DNA of 8,923 nucleotides from a bacterium UBP3_UBA6266 (GTDB lineage: Bacteria; Auribacterota; UBA6266), in NCBI GenBank assembly GCA_002440765.1, contig DJVC01000060.1, positions 1-8,923 of the forward strand, given 5' to 3'. Both the position numbers and the translations under genes were made by a program. The notes under the pieces were generated by a model, which was given only the letters and a program-made list of their open reading frames with translations, was not told where the DNA came from and ran no database searches. The first letter of the stretch is position 1, and the number at the start of each line of letters is the position of its first letter. Of the stretch, positions 6,580-8,923 are shown one piece after another.

Positions 6580-6620
6580 TTACAACAGGTGGAAAGAATT
6601 CGATATTTCCGGAGCAGGTG

Positions 6621-8057
6621 ATGGAAAAAGATATTAAACAAAGTGAACAGAGCGAATTAAGGAAAAAGACAAGGAAAGAACTTCTTGATTCCGGTGTTTT
6701 TCCTTATGGAAGAGCTTTTGAGCGTTCTCCGATCAGGGAATATCTGGGCGAAAATTTTGTTGAAAATAAAAAGGCCAGAGTGGCAGGGAGAATCAGAGCA
6801 AAAAGAGGACACGGGAAAACACTGTTTGCAGATCTTCATGACCGGTCGGGAAAGGTCCAGATTTATATAAGAAAGGATTCAGTTGCAGAGAATGTGTTTA
6901 ACATAGCCGAAAAGACGGATATGGGAGACATTATAGGGGTTGAGGGAAAACTTTTTAAAACTAAAACGGGAGAGGTAACAATATTGGCTGAAGGCATGGA
7001 AATGCTGGCGAAGGCGCTTCATCCGCTGCCTGAAAAATGGCATGGTTTGAAGGATATTGAAACAAGGTATAGGCAGAGATATCTGGATTTAATAGTGAAC
7101 AGCGAGGTAAGGGATATATTTATTAAAAGATCCGCCATTATAAAATCAGTAAGGGATTATCTTGATTCGCGCGGATTTATTGAAGTTGAAACACCTATGA
7201 TGCAACATATGGCGGGTGGAGCTGCCGCCAAACCGTTTAAAACACATCATAACGCATTGGGTATCGACCTTTATCTCAGAATAGCGCCGGAGCTGTTTCT
7301 GAAAAGGCTTCTTGTGGGAGGATTGGAGAAAGTTTATGAGATTAACAGAAATTTCAGAAACGAGGGGATTTCACGCAGGCACAATCCCGAATTTACCATG
7401 CTTGAAGTTTATGAAGCTTATTCGGATTTTTCCGGTATGATGGAACTTGCGGAAGAACTTATTATCAATGTTCATAAGAAAGTTAACGGAAATAATACAG
7501 TTAAATATAACGATACTGAAATTATCCTGGATAAGCCGTGGAAAAGAATATCATTGATAGAGTCTGTTAAAAATGAAACGGGCATTGATTTTTTAAGTGA
7601 GACGGATTTTGCCGGGAAAGCGGATGGTTTGGGGGTTAAAATTGAGGCGGGGATGTCGAAATGGGAAGTTATAAACAAAGTTTTTGAACACGTAGTGGAG
7701 CCCAAACTTATACAACCGACTTTTATAGTTGATTACCCGTCGGAAATGTGTCCTCTTTCAAAAGCGAAGAAGGATAACCCCGAAATAGCCGAGAGGTTTG
7801 AGCTTTTTATTGCCGGGCAGGAATTGGCGAATGCGTACTCTGAGTTAAATGACCCCGTGGAGCAGGAAGCAAGATTCCTTGATCAGGCGAAAGGGGATCG
7901 GCTTAAGGTCGATATCGACTACGTAAAGTCGCTTGAATACGGGATGCCTCCGGCCGGCGGTCTCGGTATCGGTATCGACAGGCTTATCATGGTTCTTACT
8001 TCAAAAGAATCTATTAGAGACGTAATTTTATTTCCTCAATTGAAACCCGAAGTATAA
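6621..8057 (+). CDS. lysS: Lysyl-tRNA synthetase, class II (LysRS)
   Basis: LysS attaches lysine to tRNA-Lys using ATP. The 478-residue product is a typical class II LysRS. An N-terminal OB-fold anticodon-binding domain (about residues 50-140) contains RVAGRI and FADLHDRSGKVQIYI. The catalytic core has motif 1 around FIEVETPMM, the GGAAAKPFKTHHN segment, and motif 2 with FRNEGISRRHNPEFT (Phe245, Arg246, Asn247, Glu248). The lysine-pocket segment GQELANAYSELNDP follows, then motif 3 GIGIDRL (449-455, Arg454), ending in FPQLKPE. ATG 6621 is chosen because GGAG (6611-6614) is correctly spaced and family homology starts here. The same frame is open back to an ATG at 6441, but those 60 codons have no LysRS similarity and would overlap the promoter. 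The lol permease gene follows after 26 bases, probably in the same transcript. Confidence 0.97.
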   Translation: MEKDIKQSEQSELRKKTRKELLDSGVFPYGRAFERSPIREYLGENFVENKKARVAGRIRAKRGHGKTLFADLHDRSGKVQIYIRKDSVAENVFNIAEKTDMGDIIGVEGKLFKTKTGEVTILAEGMEMLAKALHPLPEKWHGLKDIETRYRQRYLDLIVNSEVRDIFIKRSAIIKSVRDYLDSRGFIEVETPMMQHMAGGAAAKPFKTHHNALGIDLYLRIAPELFLKRLLVGGLEKVYEINRNFRNEGISRRHNPEFTMLEVYEAYSDFSGMMELAEELIINVHKKVNGNNTVKYNDTEIILDKPWKRISLIESVKNETGIDFLSETDFAGKADGLGVKIEAGMSKWEVINKVFEHVVEPKLIQPTFIVDYPSEMCPLSKAKKDNPEIAERFELFIAGQELANAYSELNDPVEQEARFLDQAKGDRLKVDIDYVKSLEYGMPPAGGLGIGIDRLIMVLTSKESIRDVILFPQLKPEV

Positions 8058-8083
8058 AAGTATAAATATTAAAAGAGTTTTAT

Positions 8084-8923
8084 ATGAGATTGATTCCCTT
8101 GTGGCTTGCCTGTAAGTATTTAACGACCAGGCGGAAAGAAAAATTTATTTCCGTCATCACCTTTTTTTCGGTAAGCGGGGTTGCTCTTTCCGTTACGGTT
8201 TTGATGGTTGTTATTTCCATAATGTCCGGTTTTGAAAAAGATTTAAAACAGAAGATTATAGGGGTAAATGCCCATATCACCATAGAGAATGACGGTATCG
8301 TTGATTCATGCGCCGGAATCATCGCCGAAACCGAAAAAAACCCGTCGGTTACGGGCGCGGCTCCCTTTGTGCAGGGTCAGATTCTTGTCGCAATCGATAA
8401 TTCGATAACAGGGGTCCTGGTAAAAGGCATTGATTTCGAAAAGGAGAAAAAAATTTCAAGTCTGCCGGATTTCATAAAAGACCGGGATATCAAATGGGAA
8501 CAGGACAGTATTCTTATAGGCAGTGAGTTTTCAAATAAATTCCAGATTTTCAAAGGAGACAGTATTGAAATAATTCTTCCGATTGAGAATTTCCAGTCTG
8601 CGATTAACGGGATGTCAAACAGGATGGAATTCAAAGTGGCGGGTATTTTTGAAACAGGAATGTATGAGTATGACGCGAATATGGTTTATATTCCGCTTGA
8701 AGCCTCGCAGGAAATTTATGGCCTCGGGGAAGGGGTACACGGTATAAACGTTAAAGTAGCAGATATTTCGAAAGCGAATAAAATTAAATGGGAATTGAAC
8801 GGGATTTTGAAAGAGCGGGGATTAACGGCAAGGAGCTGGATGGACAGGAATAAAAGGTTGTTTTCCGCGCTAAAAACCGAGAAAAACGTTATGTTTATTC
8901 TCCTTGCCATGGCGATTCCCGTC
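8084..8923 (+). CDS. lolC: Lipoprotein-releasing ABC transporter permease (LolC/LolE family), truncated by window end
   Basis: The frame is open for 280 codons from ATG 8084 to the last base with no stop. LolC/LolE are inner-membrane permeases that, with the LolD ATPase, extract lipoproteins for delivery to the outer membrane. The N-terminus (WLACKYLTTRRKEKFISVI) and first membrane helix at about 22-48, followed by IMSGFEKDLKQKIIG, match the family closely. A long periplasmic MacB/FtsX-like domain follows (about 50-255). The sequence then gives NKRLFSALKTEKNVMFILLAMAI, the characteristic entry into the second helix. The remaining helices and the expected lolD are beyond the window. The ribosome-binding site is weak (AAGAG near 8073-8077). 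LolC and LolE cannot be told apart reliably here; many lineages have only one such permease, and the symbol is provisional. Confidence 0.9.
   Translation, partial: MRLIPLWLACKYLTTRRKEKFISVITFFSVSGVALSVTVLMVVISIMSGFEKDLKQKIIGVNAHITIENDGIVDSCAGIIAETEKNPSVTGAAPFVQGQILVAIDNSITGVLVKGIDFEKEKKISSLPDFIKDRDIKWEQDSILIGSEFSNKFQIFKGDSIEIILPIENFQSAINGMSNRMEFKVAGIFETGMYEYDANMVYIPLEASQEIYGLGEGVHGINVKVADISKANKIKWELNGILKERGLTARSWMDRNKRLFSALKTEKNVMFILLAMAIPV

Noticed and set aside
6584..6600. T-box-like AGGTGGAAAG upstream of lysS
   Set aside because: It is only a partial match to the T-box core. There is no terminator/antiterminator pair or specifier-loop stem, the base after TGG does not suit the usual tRNA-Lys discriminator, and T-boxes are rare in Gram-negatives.
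6441..6620. 60-codon N-terminal extension of lysS from an ATG at 6441
   Set aside because: The extension has no LysRS similarity, contains the best promoter and the leader hairpin, and lacks a good ribosome-binding site. ATG 6621 has a well-spaced GGAG.

Overview
This window is ordinary bacterial chromosome. It holds most of a division and cell wall (dcw) operon, followed by a divergent mazG/lysS pair and the start of a lipoprotein-export permease gene. All seven complete genes and the two genes cut by the window edges were recognised from conserved motifs. I found no mobile element, CRISPR array, tRNA or rRNA. The LolC/E-type permease implies an outer membrane, and murC/murB/ddl imply a peptidoglycan wall. 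The DNA is AT-leaning, with many AGA, AGG and ATA codons. Together with a somewhat divergent FtsZ, this suggests a little-studied, probably uncultured Gram-negative lineage such as Omnitrophota. That taxonomic guess is inference and weak.

Layout. Positions 1-5576 (+) carry the end of murC, then murB, ddl, ftsQ, ftsA and ftsZ, very tightly packed: ddl overlaps murB, ftsA begins on the base after the ftsQ stop, and ftsZ starts 14 bases after ftsA. A good sigma70-type promoter candidate straddles the end of murC and could drive murB to ftsZ. mazG lies at 5585-6361 on the minus strand, tail to tail with ftsZ across only 8 bases. The 259-base gap at 6362-6620 is the main non-coding stretch. It holds a possible mazG promoter, a strong lysS promoter overlapped by an inverted repeat, and a structured lysS leader. 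lysS (6621-8057) is followed 26 bases later by a lolC/lolE-type gene that runs off the end.

How the genes fit together. MurC, MurB and Ddl make the UDP-MurNAc-peptide precursor and its D-Ala-D-Ala terminus. FtsZ forms the division ring, FtsA tethers it to the membrane, and FtsQ links it to septal wall synthesis. MazG is a housekeeping nucleotide pyrophosphohydrolase and LysS charges tRNA-Lys. The Lol permease extracts lipoproteins for the outer membrane.

Main points of interest. (1) murB is split by an apparent one-base deletion in a T run at 528-533: its N-terminal FAD-site motif is in one frame and the rest in another. (2) FtsZ has unusual substitutions in its first glycine-rich loop and a Lys in place of the T7-loop Asn, plus a long basic/aromatic tail after the FtsA-binding peptide. 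(3) The lysS leader can fold into a 13-bp imperfect hairpin that is mutually exclusive with a 12-base palindrome. I found no convincing evidence of a wholly new biological system.
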